From positions 54,390,244 to 54,454,243 of the forward strand of contig CM063498.1 of NCBI GenBank assembly GCA_032207245.1: a stretch of 64,000 nucleotides of DNA, given 5' to 3'. The position numbers and the translations under genes are program-made. Source of the stretch: Pardosa pseudoannulata (taxonomy: Eukaryota > Arthropoda > Arachnida > Araneae > Lycosidae). Below are positions 50,901-63,810 of this stretch, one piece after another. A model generated the notes under the pieces. It did no database searches, had not been told where the DNA came from, and worked only from the letters and a program-made list of their open reading frames with translations. The stretch's first letter is position 1; the number at the start of each line of letters is the position of its first letter.

Positions 50901-53900
50901 CATATTTTTTAAATAATACGTCTCTATTAATCTATCAGAGAATTAACGAATAATGAATATACTATATAATAAATCAGTTTCAGATATAGATTTTAATATA
51001 ATCTAGCAGAGAATTAACGAGTAACAATGTGAAACAAATGTATTTTGCTCTTTCTTTTGTCCGAAATTAAGATATACATTTGGAAACAAATACAGGAATC
51101 TCTGAAACAGTAGAAATTTCAGTATTCTAATAAATTAACTTCTAATGTTCACTAATGTCAGATATAAATTTTTAAATAATATGTCTCTTTTAATCAAGCA
51201 GAGAATTAACGAATAATCAATATACAGTAATAAATACACAATAACTACTACGACAAATATATTTTGCTTTTTCTTTTGTCCAAAATTAAGATATACATTT
51301 GGAAACAAATACAAGGATACCAGATACAGAGAAACTTCAGCATTCTAATAAATTAATTTCAAATATTTAATAATTTTAGATAGACATTTTTAAATAATAC
51401 GCCTCTATTAATCTAGCAGAGAATTAACGAGTAATCAATGTGCAATAATGAATATACAATAACTACTACAACAAATATATTTTGCTTTTTCTTTTGTCCA
51501 AAATTAAGATATACATTTGGAAACAAATACAAGGATACCAGATACAGAGAAACTTCAGCATTCTAATAAATTAATTTCAAATATTTACTAACTTCAGATA
51601 TAGTTTTTTAAATAATACGTCTCTAATAATCTAGCAGATAATTCAATAATAATCAATATACATAACTACTACAATAAATGCTTTTTCTTTTGTCCAAAAT
51701 TAAGATATACATTTGGAAACAAATACAAGGATACCAGATACAGAGAAACTTCAGCATTCTAATAAATTAATTTCAAATATTTAATAATTTTAGATAGACA
51801 TTTTTAAATAATACGCCTCTATTACTCTAGCAGAGAATTAACGAATAATCTATATACAATCACTACTACAACAAATGTATTTTGCTTCTTCTTTTGTCCA
51901 CAATTAAGATATACATTTCAAAACAAATACAAGGATACCAGATAGAGTAGAAATTTCAATATTCTGATAAATTAATTTCTAATACTTACTAATTTCAGAT
52001 ATAGTTTTTAAAATAATACATATCTAATAATCTAGCAGATAATTAAATAATAATCAATATACAACAACTACTACAATAAATGCTTTTTCTTTTGTCCTCG
52101 TATAAGATATACATTTGGAAACAAATACAAGGATACCTGATACAGTAGAAATTTCAACATTATGATAAATTAATTTCTAATACTTATTAATTTCAGATAT
52201 AGTTCTTAAATAATACGTCTCTATTAGTCCAGCAGAAAATTAACAAATAATGAATATACAATAACTACTACAACAAATATATTTTGCTTTTTCTTTTCTC
52301 CGAAATTAAGCTATACATTTGGAAACAAATACAGGGTTACCTGATATAGTAGAAATTTCAGTGTTCTAATAAATTAATTTGTAATATTTACTAATTTCAG
52401 ATATAGTGTTTTAAATAATATGTATCTATTAATCTAGCAAAGAATTAACGAATAATCAATATCCCATAAAGAATATACAATAACTACTACATCAAATGTA
52501 TTTTAATTTTTCTTTTGTCCGAAATTAAGATATTCATTTTCAAACAAATACAGGTATACATGATACAGTAGAAATTTCAGTATTCTAATAAATTAATATC
52601 TAATATTTACTAATTTCAGATATAGTTTTTAAATAATACGCCTCTATTAATCTTTCAGTGAATTAACGAATAATCAATACACAATAACGAAATACAATAA
52701 CTACTACAACAAATGTATTTTTCTTTTTCTTTTTTGGGAAATTAAGATATACATTTGGAAACAAATACAGGGACACCTAATACAGTAGAAATTTCAGTGT
52801 TCTAAGAAATTAACTTCTAATATTTACTAATTACAGATATAATTTCTTAAATAATACGTCTCCATTAATCTAGCAGAGAATTAATGGATAATCAATATGC
52901 AATAATGAATATACAATAACTACAACAACAAATGTATTTTTCTTTTTCTTTTCTCCAAAATTAAGAAATACATTTGTAAACAGATACAGGAATCTCTCAA
53001 ACAGTAGAAATTTCGTATTCTAATAAATTAGCTTCTAATATTCATTAATGCCAGATATAAATTTTTAAATAATATGTCTCTTTTAATCAAGCAGAGAATT
53101 AACGAATAATCAATACAGAAGAATCTACTACAACAAATGTATTTTGCTTTTTTTGTCCAATTAAGATATACATTTGGAAACAAATACAGGAATCTCTGAA
53201 ACAGTAGAAATTTCAGTATTCTAATAAATTAACTTCTAATGTTCACTAATGTCAGATATAAATTTTTAAATAATATGTCTCTTTTAATCAAGCAGAGAAT
53301 TAACGAATAATCAATATACAGTAATAAATACACAATAACTAGTACAACAAATGTATTTTGCATTTTCTTTTCGCCGAAATTAAGATGTACATTTGGAAAT
53401 AAAAAGAGGGATACCTGATACAGTAGAAATTTCAGTATTCTAATAAATTAGTTTCAGATATAGATTTTTAAATAATACGTCTCTATTAATCTAGCAGAGA
53501 ATTAACGAGTAATCAATGTGCAATAATGAATATACAATAAATACTACAACAAATGTATTTTGCCTTTTCTTTTGTCCGAAATAAAGATATATATTTGGAA
53601 ACAAATACAGGGATACCTGATACAGTAGAAATTTCAGTATTCTAATAAATTAGTTTTTAATATTTACTAACTTCAGATATAGTTTTTTAAATAATATGTC
53701 TCTATTAATCTAGCAGAGAATTAATAAATAATCAATATAGAGTAACTACTACAACAAATGTTTTTGCTTTTTTCTTTCAAAATTAAGATATACATTTAGA
53801 ACAAAACAATCATTTTGAGAGAAAATTTCAGTATTAAAAAATTAATTTTCTAAAATTTACTAATTTCAGATAAGTTTTTAAATAATACGGCTCTATTAAT

Positions 53901-54110
53901 ATAGAGAATTAGAATAATAAATATACAATAACTCAAACAACAAATATATTTTTGTTATAAATTAAGATATAAATTTGGAAACAAATAGAATACCTAATAC
54001 AGTAGAAATTTCAGTTTTCTAATAAACTAATTTCAGATATATTTTTAAAAATAATACTTCTCTATTATGAGCAGAAAATTAACGAATTCAATATAGAGTA
54101 ATTACAAGCA
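44976..54110. repeat. Large tandem array, about 195-bp unit, roughly 40 copies, interrupted
   Basis: The unit runs through AATTAAGATATACATTTGGA, GATACAGTAGAAATTTCAGT, TAATATTTACTAATTTCAGA, CTCTATTAATCTAGCAGAGA and CAACAAATGTATTTTGC. It fills about 9.1 kb of the exon A-B intron and starts within a few bases of the exon B acceptor. Blocks of several units are repeated at a distance: 47281-47880 resembles 49889-50490, and 46195-46500 resembles 51665-51950. The array is broken at 48132-49375 by segment S. Towards 53760-54110 the units decay. The small frames here are not genes. Confidence 0.95.
48132..49375 (+). repeat. Segment S, copy 2, inserted in the 195-bp array and expanded to four 229-bp units
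   Basis: It starts TTTTCTAAGCTATTTCTGAA as at 43660. The 229-bp unit begins at 48343, 48572, 48801 and 49030, four times against two in copy 1. Both copies end with the same variant (GACATAGTTATTATTGAGTG, then TTTTATATCTGTGATCATAT) in the last unit. It is flanked on both sides by normal 195-bp array sequence. Confidence 0.93.
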
Positions 54111-54898
54111 AAACATATACAAAATAGAAAATATTGAACAAAATATTTGAAGAAAAAATTATGTAACTAACGAAACACATTTGTTTTAAATGTTTATTAT
54201 CACATTATTTTAGTAATTTTTAAATTTTTTTGAAAAACTATTCAATCAGCTATTTATAATTTATGGTAAAGAAATGAATTACATTTAATTAAACAAAATT
54301 TTATGTCAAAAAGTATTATCTAATTAAAAAAATATTATTATGAGTAATAAAATGATGTTTACAGAAAGTTATTAAAACAGAATGATTATGCTAATGAAGT
54401 TCAACTAATTCTGTACCAAAACACTGAATTGCAGCTAGAATTATGTAAAGAGCTCAAAATCAACACAAAGAAGATTTAAATTTGTTTACTTCTTCAAGAA
54501 AGAAAATGAAATACTAGTGAAATAAATTTAGAAACATCCATTTTAAGAAAGAAATTTAATAGCTCCTGTGATCGTGTTCTTAAAAATACCCAGCAAGGTA
54601 AGGCCCAACTTCTGCTAAAATTGGTTTGTCACATGAATTTTTCAAATGTAATTTACTTTACTTGAGTGAAATTAGAAACAATTGGTAAACATATATAATA
54701 AATTCCACCAAGAATATCTCGGAAACTTAAAAAATATTTCGAGAGAAATATTTGTGGATTATTCTTAGAACCCAACAAAATTATTAATATATATCTTCGT
54801 TTAATAACTTATATTAGTCAGCTGAAACCACGTTATTAAACTCTTTCAAACTCATTAGTTCCAGAAACCATTCTCTCCGACAACTTCTTTTTCACTTA
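54111..54898. other. AT-rich DNA, nothing recognised
   Basis: No gene or repeat unit could be supported. Confidence 0.5.
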
Positions 54899-56990
54899 GG
54901 AATTGGTACTAATGAAGTGATTAGACATTCTTATCGCTCTAAACAATGAAAATTTAGCCTTGTTACGGGGACCTCATCATAGAATAACGACCAGAAAGGA
55001 CAAACGGGGAGGAAGAGGAATGAGAAGATAAAATGTTTATCCTTCTTTTTGTCATCTTTCTTTAAAAAACAGAGCAATTCTTATGAGAAAATTCTAACTG
55101 CTACACTAGTCGTTAATGTCACACTGTGAAGCCATTAAGAATGGACTGTAAGGCTGTATGCATGTTAACACGAAGCAGATTTTTATTTCCAAATTTTTAT
55201 AGAGATTTATTTCGATTTCAAATCTTTATATCGATTTCAATTTTGTAAATAATTATCACATAATTGAACAAATTTAAAAGGGTGGTATGAAATTTGTGAA
55301 ATATTTGTGCATTTTCCCAAAAGTAAAATAGTTTTAAACAGCCTTTTATTAGAAAAAATAATATCGGGTCTGCCGCAATGACGATTAAATGTGTAGGACG
55401 CTATAATACCGTATGAGAGTGCCTTATCAGGAATTGGCACTAATGACATGAATAGACATTCTTATCACTCTAAACAATGAAAATTTAGCCTTGTTACGGG
55501 GACCTCATCATAGAATAACGACCAGAAAATATAGGTGGAGGGGAATGAGTAGATAAAATTTTTATCCCTCTCTTTGTTATCTTTGTTTAAAAAAAGAGTA
55601 ACTGTCATGAGAAAATTCTAACTGCATGACTAGTCGTTTATTTCAGACAGGGAAGAAAGTAAAAATGAACAGTAGGGCTGAATGCATTCTAACACGAAGC
55701 CGATTTTTATTTCCAAATCTTTATAAAGATTTGTTTCGGTATTAAATCCTTATATCGATTTTAATCTTGTAAAGGAATAGCTTATAATTGCACTAATTTA
55801 AAGAAGCGATATGCAATTTATGAAATATTTGTGCATTATCTAAAAATTGAAATCGTTTTAAAAAGCTTTTTAAAAAATTCTTATCGGATCTGTATAAAGA
55901 CGATCAAATGGGTAAGACCCAATAATACCGTATCAGAGTACCTTATCAGGAATTGGCCGTAATGAAGTGATTAAATATTCTTATCGCTCGAAACAGTGAA
56001 AATTTAGCATCGTTACAGGGACCTCATTATAGAATAACTATCAGAAAGTATATGTGGTTAGGAATGAGTAGATAAAATGTTTATCCTTTTCTTTGTTATC
56101 TTTGTTTAAAAAAAGAATAATTCTTATGAGAAAATTCTAACTGCTTAACTAGTCGTTTACGTCACACTATGAAGCCAGTAAGAATGAACAGTACGGCTGT
56201 CTGCCTTCTAACACGAAACATAATTTAATTTCCAAATCTTTATTGAGATTTATTTCGGTTTTAAATCTTTATATCAATTTTAATTTTGCAAAGAATTATC
56301 ATATAATTGAACTAATTTAAGAAAGTGATATGAAATTTGTGAAATACTTGTGAATTTTCACAAAAGTAAAATCATTTTAAACAAGCTTTTATTAGAAAAA
56401 ATCCTATCGGGTATGCCCGAACGATGATCAAATGGGTAGGACGCTATAACACCGTATCAGAGTACCTTATCAAAAATTGGCACTAATGAATGGATTAGAC
56501 ATTCTTATCGCTCTAATCAGTGAAATTTTAGCCTCATTACGAAGACCTCATCATAGAATAACGACCAAAAAGGACACACGGGGAGGAAAAGGAATGAAAA
56601 GATAAAATGTTTATCCTTCTCTTTGTAATTTTTCTTTAAAAAAACAGATGCATTCTTAAGAAAAAATTCTAACTGCTTGGCTAGTCGTTAATGTTACACA
56701 GTGAAGCCATTAAGAATGGTCAGTAGGACTGTATGCATGTTAACACGAAGCAGATTTTTATTTCCAAATTTTTATAGCGTTATTCTTTTTCCTTATATAT
56801 ATATTAATTTTGTAAAGAATTATCACATAATTTAACAAATTTAAATGATATGAAATTTGTGAAATATCTGTGCATTTTCATAAAAGTAAAATCATTTTAA
56901 AAAAGCTTTTATTAGAAAAAATCCTGTGGGGTCTGCCCGAACGACTCTATAATACCGTATCAGAGTACCTTATCAGGAATTGGCACTAAT
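54899..56990. repeat. Tandem array, about 525-bp unit, four copies
   Basis: AGGAATTGGCACTAATGAAG recurs near 54899, 55430, 55951, 56474 and 56977. Also shared are GACATTCTTATCGCTCTAAA, CCTCATCATAGAATAACGAC and ATACCGTATCAGAGTACCTT. The last copy is only started. The minus-strand frame at 55237-55449 is a by-product. Confidence 0.93.
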
Positions 56991-57646
56991 TATTTAAATT
57001 ATTAAAAATCAGAATAATTAAAAGTGTTATTCTTGTTTAATGGCAACTTAAATTGCACGTCAGAGAATAGCAAATCATTTTCTATAAGTATTTAAATCAA
57101 GTATTGCCGTAGATAGTCGTAATTTATCTGCAGAGAATCTTAAGGAACAGTAATATTTTCAATAGAGAGTGATACATTTGACATACTACTTGTAGAATGA
57201 CAAACAAAATCTCTCCATTTAAAACAAAAAGCTTTTAAAACTATAGAAAAATATCTATTTAGAGTTACTTTCTTCCCTTTTTGTTTACAACGTGTCATAT
57301 ATATAACTTTTTCAGTTTCTCTTGTCGAATGTATTTCCTAAACATTAGAAAATGACGTTACAATCAAACATATCAATATTGATCGTCTCTACGTTATCTA
57401 ACTTTGCAATCTCAGGTTCATGAGATATGCAGGGAATAATACAATCACGATACGTGTTGTTCAAGGTAATTTCTCACACTTAATGCAGTTTAAATCTAGC
57501 ATACTAAATTATATCAAGAGCTCGATGCAAAACGTGAGTACCGGAAAATATTGGTCAGTTTATACTAACATAAGCATAATGTTAGTACAGTAGTAATAAA
57601 TTGGAAAAATACATAAGTAATGCATACTCAAGTAAATTTATATATA

Positions 57647-57651
<5 letters not shown>
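56991..57651. other. AT-rich DNA, nothing recognised
   Basis: No supportable feature. Confidence 0.5.
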
Positions 57652-57716
<65 letters not shown>

Positions 57717-57724
57717 TATAAATA

Positions 57725-57788
<64 letters not shown>

Positions 57789-57826
57789 TATATATATATA
57801 TATATTATATTTATATATATATATAT

Positions 57827-57897
<71 letters not shown>
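57652..57897. repeat. (AT)n microsatellite, about 245 bp
   Basis: An alternating AT run with a few ATTA and single-base breaks. The poly-Ile/Tyr frame is an artefact of it. It lies about 300 bp downstream of exon A's donor. Confidence 0.97.
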
Positions 57898-57902
<5 letters not shown>

Positions 57903-58199
57903 ATATGTAATTATTCTACCATTACTATAAAATAATTATAAACTTAAAAATATACTTAAAAAGTTTACTCAATAATTTTATACAATTACTAAATTTAATT
58001 AATTAATAAAATAACAGTTCATTTGAGTGCCATAATTCAATTTTATACATGATAATTTTAAAAAAATCATTTATTTCAGATAAAGTACAGTTCTTTTCAT
58101 CTTTTAATGCTTAGACAATTGATAAGCAGAAAATGTTACACTCAACTCAATTAACATTTTTAGGCTATCATTTTTTTAACAGATCACAGAGTAACTTAC

Positions 58200-58268
58200 C
58201 TTATATACGTCAAAATTCTCAATGATAGAATCAAAACATGTGTAGAGATCGTTTAGGAGATCGATGAC
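58200..58268 (-). CDS. Guanylate cyclase exon [21 protein letters not shown] segment
   Basis: This 69-nt exon (23 codons, phase 0 at both ends) reads [13 protein letters not shown]...NFDVYK on the minus strand. The segment is almost invariant in receptor guanylate cyclases and lies between the first metal-binding loop and the VETIGDAYM strand. The acceptor is TTTTGCAG just before GTC, and the donor is AAG|GTAAGTTA, a near-perfect consensus. In known family members the preceding residues are TPMQ or similar. No such exon was seen between 58269 and 64000, so it probably lies beyond the right edge. The frame has no stops or shifts, which argues for a working gene. The next intron is 13,228 bp and holds the 195-bp and 525-bp repeat arrays. 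Confidence 0.92.
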
Positions 58269-58934
58269 CTGCAAAATATAAAATATTCAATTTCATATCA
58301 AATATCAAATTCGGCTATTTGAATATTATATTTTAGATATATCTTGCTTCAAGGGCAAGTGTGCTTCCAGTCTTGAAGTAAAGTGAAAGAAATTTTAATA
58401 CGGTATCTAAAACAACCGGTGGAAAAAACGAGAAATTAAGAGGGGGAAGGAAGTGAAGTACAAAGTGCTACGAAATGATATCAATAAATGTATTTTAGAA
58501 TTCAGGGTCTGAATTTTCATTCAAGCTTTGCACTAAGTAGTGTGGAGTCTTCTTATTTCAGAAACAGTTAGTATAAGGTTTGACAGAAACTCAGCAAATT
58601 AATTCTAAAATATATTTATTTAGATTGTTTCGTACATTGTTTCGTTTTCGAACTTTATAACCCTAGCTGGTAAAATTTAAAATACTTTAATTGACTTTAT
58701 TTCTCACGCATATTTTACTAAGCTTCAATCCTTCTGCTTTAGTTCACTCTAAATGACAGAATTAACACATCGTCAAATAAATTGCCAGATGCAAAAGAAA
58801 AAAATTCTAAGTGGCCTCAACTACCTTCTTGAACACATGACATGATTATCACTCGTCTAAGGCTGGGTCACAGCCAACTCACACATGCACATCTCTTGCG
58901 TGATGAGACACTTCCACAGTGTGCGTAATGTAAG
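58269..58934. other. Intron upstream of exon A, nothing recognised
   Basis: No splice-flanked frame that could be the preceding cyclase exon was seen. Confidence 0.5.
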
Positions 58935-59505
58935 ACTACTTATACAGTCGCACATATTTTAACGTCTTTTATTTATTTTAAATCTCTGTACATAAAATTC
59001 TTTGGAAATTCGTCACCTAATCTTAATTTAATCATTGGGAAAATGCCGCATCCAGGCTTATTCCCTTTTCTTCGCTGTACTGGCTTGTACTTTGAAATCT
59101 GATTTGTATTTGTTTTCTAACTTTTCATGTTCAATTTTATAATATTTAATTCTTAATATTTTAAAACTTGATTTTCATATTAATATTTTAATAAATTTGA
59201 ATTTTTAAATTCTTAATATCCTTTTTTGTGCTGTATGTTTTTCAATTTTTCAGTTTCTATTTTACATATTAATCTTTAATTTTTAATCAAACTATGATGA
59301 TTATTGTGTATCAATTTCTAAATTTTCTACCTATTTATTTGGTTTTAAATGTTTTTTTCTATTAGATTCAAGCATCTTAACGTTTCATCAAAATTGGATT
59401 TTTTTTCAAAATTATTTCAAAACTGTGTTATTCTATTGGGTTTTTCGTCTTGTTTGGCACAGTTTGTCATAAGAGGAATTAGCGCCACTAAATTCCAAAC
59501 ACCAA
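58935..59505 (+). repeat. Dispersed repeat F, copy 2
   Basis: It shares the ordered words ACAGTCGCACATATTTT, AATCATTGGGAAAATGCCGC, CATCCAGGCTTATTCCCTTT, GAAATCTGATT, CAGTTTGTC and GGAATTAGCGCCACTAAATT with 9940-10440. The plus-strand frame at 59349-59633 overlaps it and has no recognised domain. Confidence 0.7.
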
Positions 59506-61347
59506 ACAACCAACCCTTTGCTTTAGTCACTTTTTCACCATCGACTGATTTTATATGCCCCGTTAATCATTCTGTTCTTTTACTTCACTTCAAGAATGGA
59601 CATAGGTGCACTCATAGTACATATATAGTTTAACAGCAAAAAAAAATCATAGCAAACATCACAAAATCTTAAAAACTATAAGAAATAGACATTTCTTTTA
59701 AAAGATATATAAGGTATCCGTCTACGTTCGGAGATTTTTTTTCCTTTAAATATAGAAACTAGTTCATGTTCTTACATTTTTCGATTAATTTTTATATTAT
59801 CATAGAGAATTGAACTTGAAATGTTTATTCCTGGAGAAGTTTTTATAAAATTTCTAATAAATGAAGAAAATTTAGTAAAAAAATCGGGTTTTTTCAAAAG
59901 ATCTAATTTTTTAATAAATTAAATTATTTCAATGATTTTTGATGCAACACATTTCTTATACACTGGACTAGTAATTAACCCAAAATCTTTGGTTAATTTA
60001 CATTTGGTGAAAACTTTTGGTCCTTCAAAATCATACACATTGAATTTTTAACGAATTTTCATTATCTTTATATCTAACTATGAGTGTAACTTCATTAAAA
60101 ATTATCCAAATTTAAAGCTTTTAGGTCATTCACTAGTAAATACTATCAAAAGCATTCATAATAATTTTCAACAAAATATTGTATGAACTTTTTGAGAAAT
60201 CCTATTTCAAGTTTTAACATTTTATTAAAAATACCGTTCTAAGAAAAACGTATTTGAAGTTTATGAAATCAACTTTAACTATTAAAAAGATAAAATACAT
60301 GTTTAAAACTTTAAACACTTTCTTGCTTCAAAACTTTCAAATTGCCAAGTTGCTAATTATTAAAAATACTAGAAAAATGTTTAAACTAATCTTCATGAAA
60401 ATTTAAAAAGTTTTGTCCAAGAAATTCTCTTTAAAAGGCTTTAAATTAACAACTTTCGGTTCCGAAGACGCTACTTCCGTTTTGTTTTGACATCTGTCAC
60501 TGATGTTTAAACAGCTGTAACTTTTCTTTAAAATGTTGTAGAGAGAAGACAAAAACAGATTTAGAAGCCTAAAAGTTTTAAAATAGAGAAATAAAAGAAA
60601 ATTATGATTTTTAGCAAAAAATGATGTTTTTAATGTAGACGGATAACTTAAGGACCAGCAGTTGTTTAAAGGCATGGCGAGTACAAACCTCTTAATACTG
60701 AGAATGTGATTGTTTAATAATTTACTGATGGTAGATGTTTGATTGGATCGAATAGTTATCTAGATCAGATATGATCAAACTACTCTTCACGTGACACATG
60801 ATGATAACATAGTAAAACACACTGTTTCCGGCCAACAAAATAATCCCAGAAGTTTAAATTTAAATCAAAAAGTGAATTAATTATTGTAAATAAAATACTA
60901 ATCAAATTCTTTACAGAATATTATTGTTAAAAATTAATGAACAACTTTAAATATTTAAATATTATTTTGTGAATCTATGAATAGTAATAATAAAAATAAG
61001 AATAATTCTTATAAAATTTCCTCTCCCGAAATTCATTCACACAAACACATACACAAGCAGTCGTACGCTATCTTTTGAATCCATAAACTCTGAATAAATA
61101 TCATTCAATATATAAATCAGAACTATAATCCCCTGACTAGGAGATATTAGATTCACTGCATTTGGTCTCATTTTCTGAATCCACAAAAAAAGCCTCTGAT
61201 AACTATTAAATGTCGAAATTACGTCAAATACTAATAAATGTAATAGAAATATGAATGGATATTATTTATCTGTGTTCAGGAATGCACAAAAATATAAAAT
61301 GCTAAAAATCCTCAGATTTATATAACAGATTTCGCTTTTTATGGTGT
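59506..61347. other. AT-rich DNA, nothing recognised
   Basis: The minus-strand frame at 60403-60675 (90 codons) has no motif. Nothing else could be supported. Confidence 0.5.
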
Positions 61348-61360
61348 CATTCTAACATTT

Positions 61361-61533
61361 GGTTTGGTTTGGTTTGGAATACTAAGGTCTACTTTTTGCA
61401 ACACGAGGGCTAATGAGACCGAGACCTACAGCTTACAGCTGATTACGAACGGCTAAGAATATCCATGCCACTGTAGGATTCAAACCGACGAACTCCGGTA
61501 CCGAGCACCCTAAACAATCGGCCATCGTTCGGC
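61361..61533 (-). mobile_element. tRNA-derived SINE with 13-bp target-site duplication
   Basis: It has the same order as the copy at 42222-42399: (GGTTT)n on the left, AAGGTCTACTTTTTGCA, GAGGGCTAATGAGACC, a B-box remnant GGATTCAAACC and the head CAATCGGCCATCGTTCGG. CATTCTAACATTT occurs directly before (61348-61360) and directly after (61534-61546), a 13-bp target-site duplication as made by LINE-driven retroposition. Confidence 0.93.
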
Positions 61534-61669
61534 CATTCTAACATTTAGTCGCATGACATGCTCAGCCGGACGTATGATTGCACAAAAGGGCTGTACTTTT
61601 GAAATACAAGACAATTTAAACACGGTTAGAAATAGCATGTTAGAATATAGCATTTTTGCACCTGACTTC

Positions 61670-62193
61670 TTAACCCCTTCCGGTACTATTTAATAATGAA
61701 AAACTGTGAGTGAAGTAACCATTTATTTTTTATTTAAAAAACTTGTTTTATTTTACAATTCTTACATATTCTTAATTTAAATCTACTTTTTACATAGTGT
61801 TAAGTATGTGGTACTTTTCAAAACAAAGTGCAAAGGAATTCTGAATTGTTTACATCGCCAGGAGTCTCACTTCTAATTTGATTCTTGTAACACACACGGC
61901 ATTTCTTAGTAGGTTTTCTTTTATTCTGACTCATCAATTTGGCAGTGACTTGTACCAAGAAACTTTAAATAAACAATATGTAATAGTGACCTGTAATAGT
62001 GTAAACAATTTGTAATAGTATTTCCACAATAACAAAAATGTTGCTAAATTCAGTACACTAGAAATTTTAAACTAAATTAATTATCATATTTATCAGTAAC
62101 TTTAGTCGCATGATGAGTGTAGCTCGTCATTGTGCGGTATGGAATGAAAAACCAATGACGAGCTAGACTCGTCATTTTACCGGAAGGGGTTAA
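61670..62193 (-). mobile_element. piggyBac-type element 3, TTAA-flanked, 12-bp perfect inverted ends
   Basis: TTAA at 61670-61673 and 62190-62193 flank CCCCTTCCGGTA and its exact reverse complement TACCGGAAGGGG. The element is about 516 bp between the TTAA sites. It keeps a short coding remnant of the transposase C-terminus on the minus strand, listed separately, which ties it to piggyBac. It is internally deleted and non-autonomous. Confidence 0.88.
61800..61960 (-). pseudogene. piggyBac transposase C-terminal cysteine-rich fragment
   Basis: The reverse strand reads MSQNKRKPTKKCRVCYKNQI and then RSET and an LC...F segment before a stop. Many piggyBac transposases end in a zinc-binding motif of the form K.RC.VC....R.ET.Y.C..C. 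The first CxxC pair is present here, but the later cysteines are lost or out of frame. The rest of the enzyme is deleted. Confidence 0.72.
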
Positions 62194-62649
62194 TATAACT
62201 CATGTACAGCCCCAGGAGCAACATAAAAGTCCTTCTAAAGGATTTAATCTAGTTAGTTAATATTTTCATTTACTAGTGAAGAATAGGAATGTTTTTGCTT
62301 AGCAACGAAATATTTCCAGCTGATGTATTTTAGTTCAGTTTAACTTGTGATAAAGCCTTTAATAAGTTAAAAAGTTTTTGCTATGAAACAATATTCCGCG
62401 TATTCTTCAACGTAAAAATTAACTTTAAACTGAATCTGCTGCTTTTCGGCTTTTTTCATTTTCACGTGTCCTAAGGCCTTAACTATTCCATCTGTGATTT
62501 ATAGAGTTGACTTATTTTCATCATTGCAGATTATAGATCATTGAACCTTCATGTTTTAATTTTTAGCAAATCAATAACTACTCTCTACATAAAAAGTATG
62601 TGTAAATTAACTTGCATAATTTATTATAAGGCCGTATGAGTAACAACGT
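62194..62649. other. AT-rich DNA, nothing recognised
   Basis: No supportable feature. Confidence 0.5.
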
Positions 62650-63810
62650 ATCTAAAACAGGTGCAAGTTATCTCCAGTTAAATATATTAAAATATGTTAA
62701 ATATATACTATGTTAAATATAATATGTTATAATATAATATGCTAAACACAATATGTTAAACACAATATGTTATAATATAATATGTTAAATGCAATATATT
62801 ACATATATTATGTTATAATATAATATGTTAAACACAATATGTTAAATATAATATGTTATAATATAGTATGTTAAACACAATATGTTAAATATAATATGTT
62901 ATAATATAATATGTTAAATACAATATATTAAATACAATATGTTAAATATAATATGTTAAACAAAATATGTTAAATATAATATGTTAAATATAATATGTTA
63001 AATACAATATATTAAATACAATATGTTAAATATAATATGTTATAAAATAATATGTTAAATACAACATATTAAATATAATATGTTAAATACAATATATTAA
63101 ATATAATATGTTATAATACAATAAGTTAAATACAATATGTTATATATAATATGTTAAACACAATATGTTATAATATAATATATTAAATACAATATATTAA
63201 ACAAAATATGCTAAATACAGAATGTCATAATATAATATATTAAATATAATGTATAATACGTTAAATATATTATTCAATAATTTTATATAATATTTATATA
63301 TAAATATGTTATACAAATAATTTTATATATAAATCTGAAATATTAAATGAAAATATATTAAATATAATATGTTTTAATACAATAAGTTAAATATGTTATA
63401 TACAATATGTTAAATATAATATGTTAAACACAATATGTTATAATATAATATATTAAATACAATATATTAAACAAAATATGCTAAATACAGAATGTCATAA
63501 TATAATATATTAAATATAATGTATAATACGTTAAATATATTATCCAGTTTAATTTATCCTTTCTAACTTTTCATAAATCAGCGTGCTTATCAACAAATCA
63601 ATTTTCAATAAATGAGAATCTGAAATTATGTTTACATTTCAACATCATTTGCAAAAATTAAATGTAAAGATGTTTAATAGATGTATAATATGTTATAATA
63701 TAATATATAAAAACTAATACGTATTATATTTAATATAAAATATTAAATATAATATGCTATAATATAATATGTTAAATATAATATATTATAATATAATACG
63801 TTAAATATAT
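62650..63810. repeat. AT-rich minisatellite, (AATATAATATGTTAA)-type units
   Basis: AATATGTTAAA, AATATGTTATAATATAATA and CAATATATTAAA alternate from about 62670 to 63540 and again at 63680-63810. A block of about 115 bp near 63154 is repeated near 63427 (AATGCTAAATACAGAATGTC-type words). Confidence 0.9.

Larger units (their letters stand above)
30290..58268 (-). other. Receptor-type guanylate cyclase gene, central part (four exons, both ends missing)
   Basis: Four minus-strand exons (58200-58268, 44797-44971, 36681-36779, 30290-30381) splice into one open frame of 145 codons. It matches the class III cyclase catalytic domain of membrane guanylate cyclases, the natriuretic-peptide-receptor type that makes cGMP from GTP. 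Exon lengths are 69, 175, 99 and 92 nt, and the intron phases (0, 1, 1) fit exactly. The residues known to select guanine in this family are present: Glu in [10 protein letters not shown] and Cys in RYCLFGD. So are the second metal-binding Asp (IGDAYM) and the Asn/Arg of NTASRMES. The exon with the first metal Asp (FSDIVGFT-type), the kinase-homology, transmembrane and extracellular parts, and the 3' exon after EVEMK were not found. The family call is secure. The exact paralogue is not, so no symbol is given. Confidence 0.93.

Noticed and set aside
60403..60675. 90-codon minus-strand frame as the missing upstream cyclase exon
   Set aside because: It contains no FSDIVGFT-like motif and no acceptor or donor at suitable phase.
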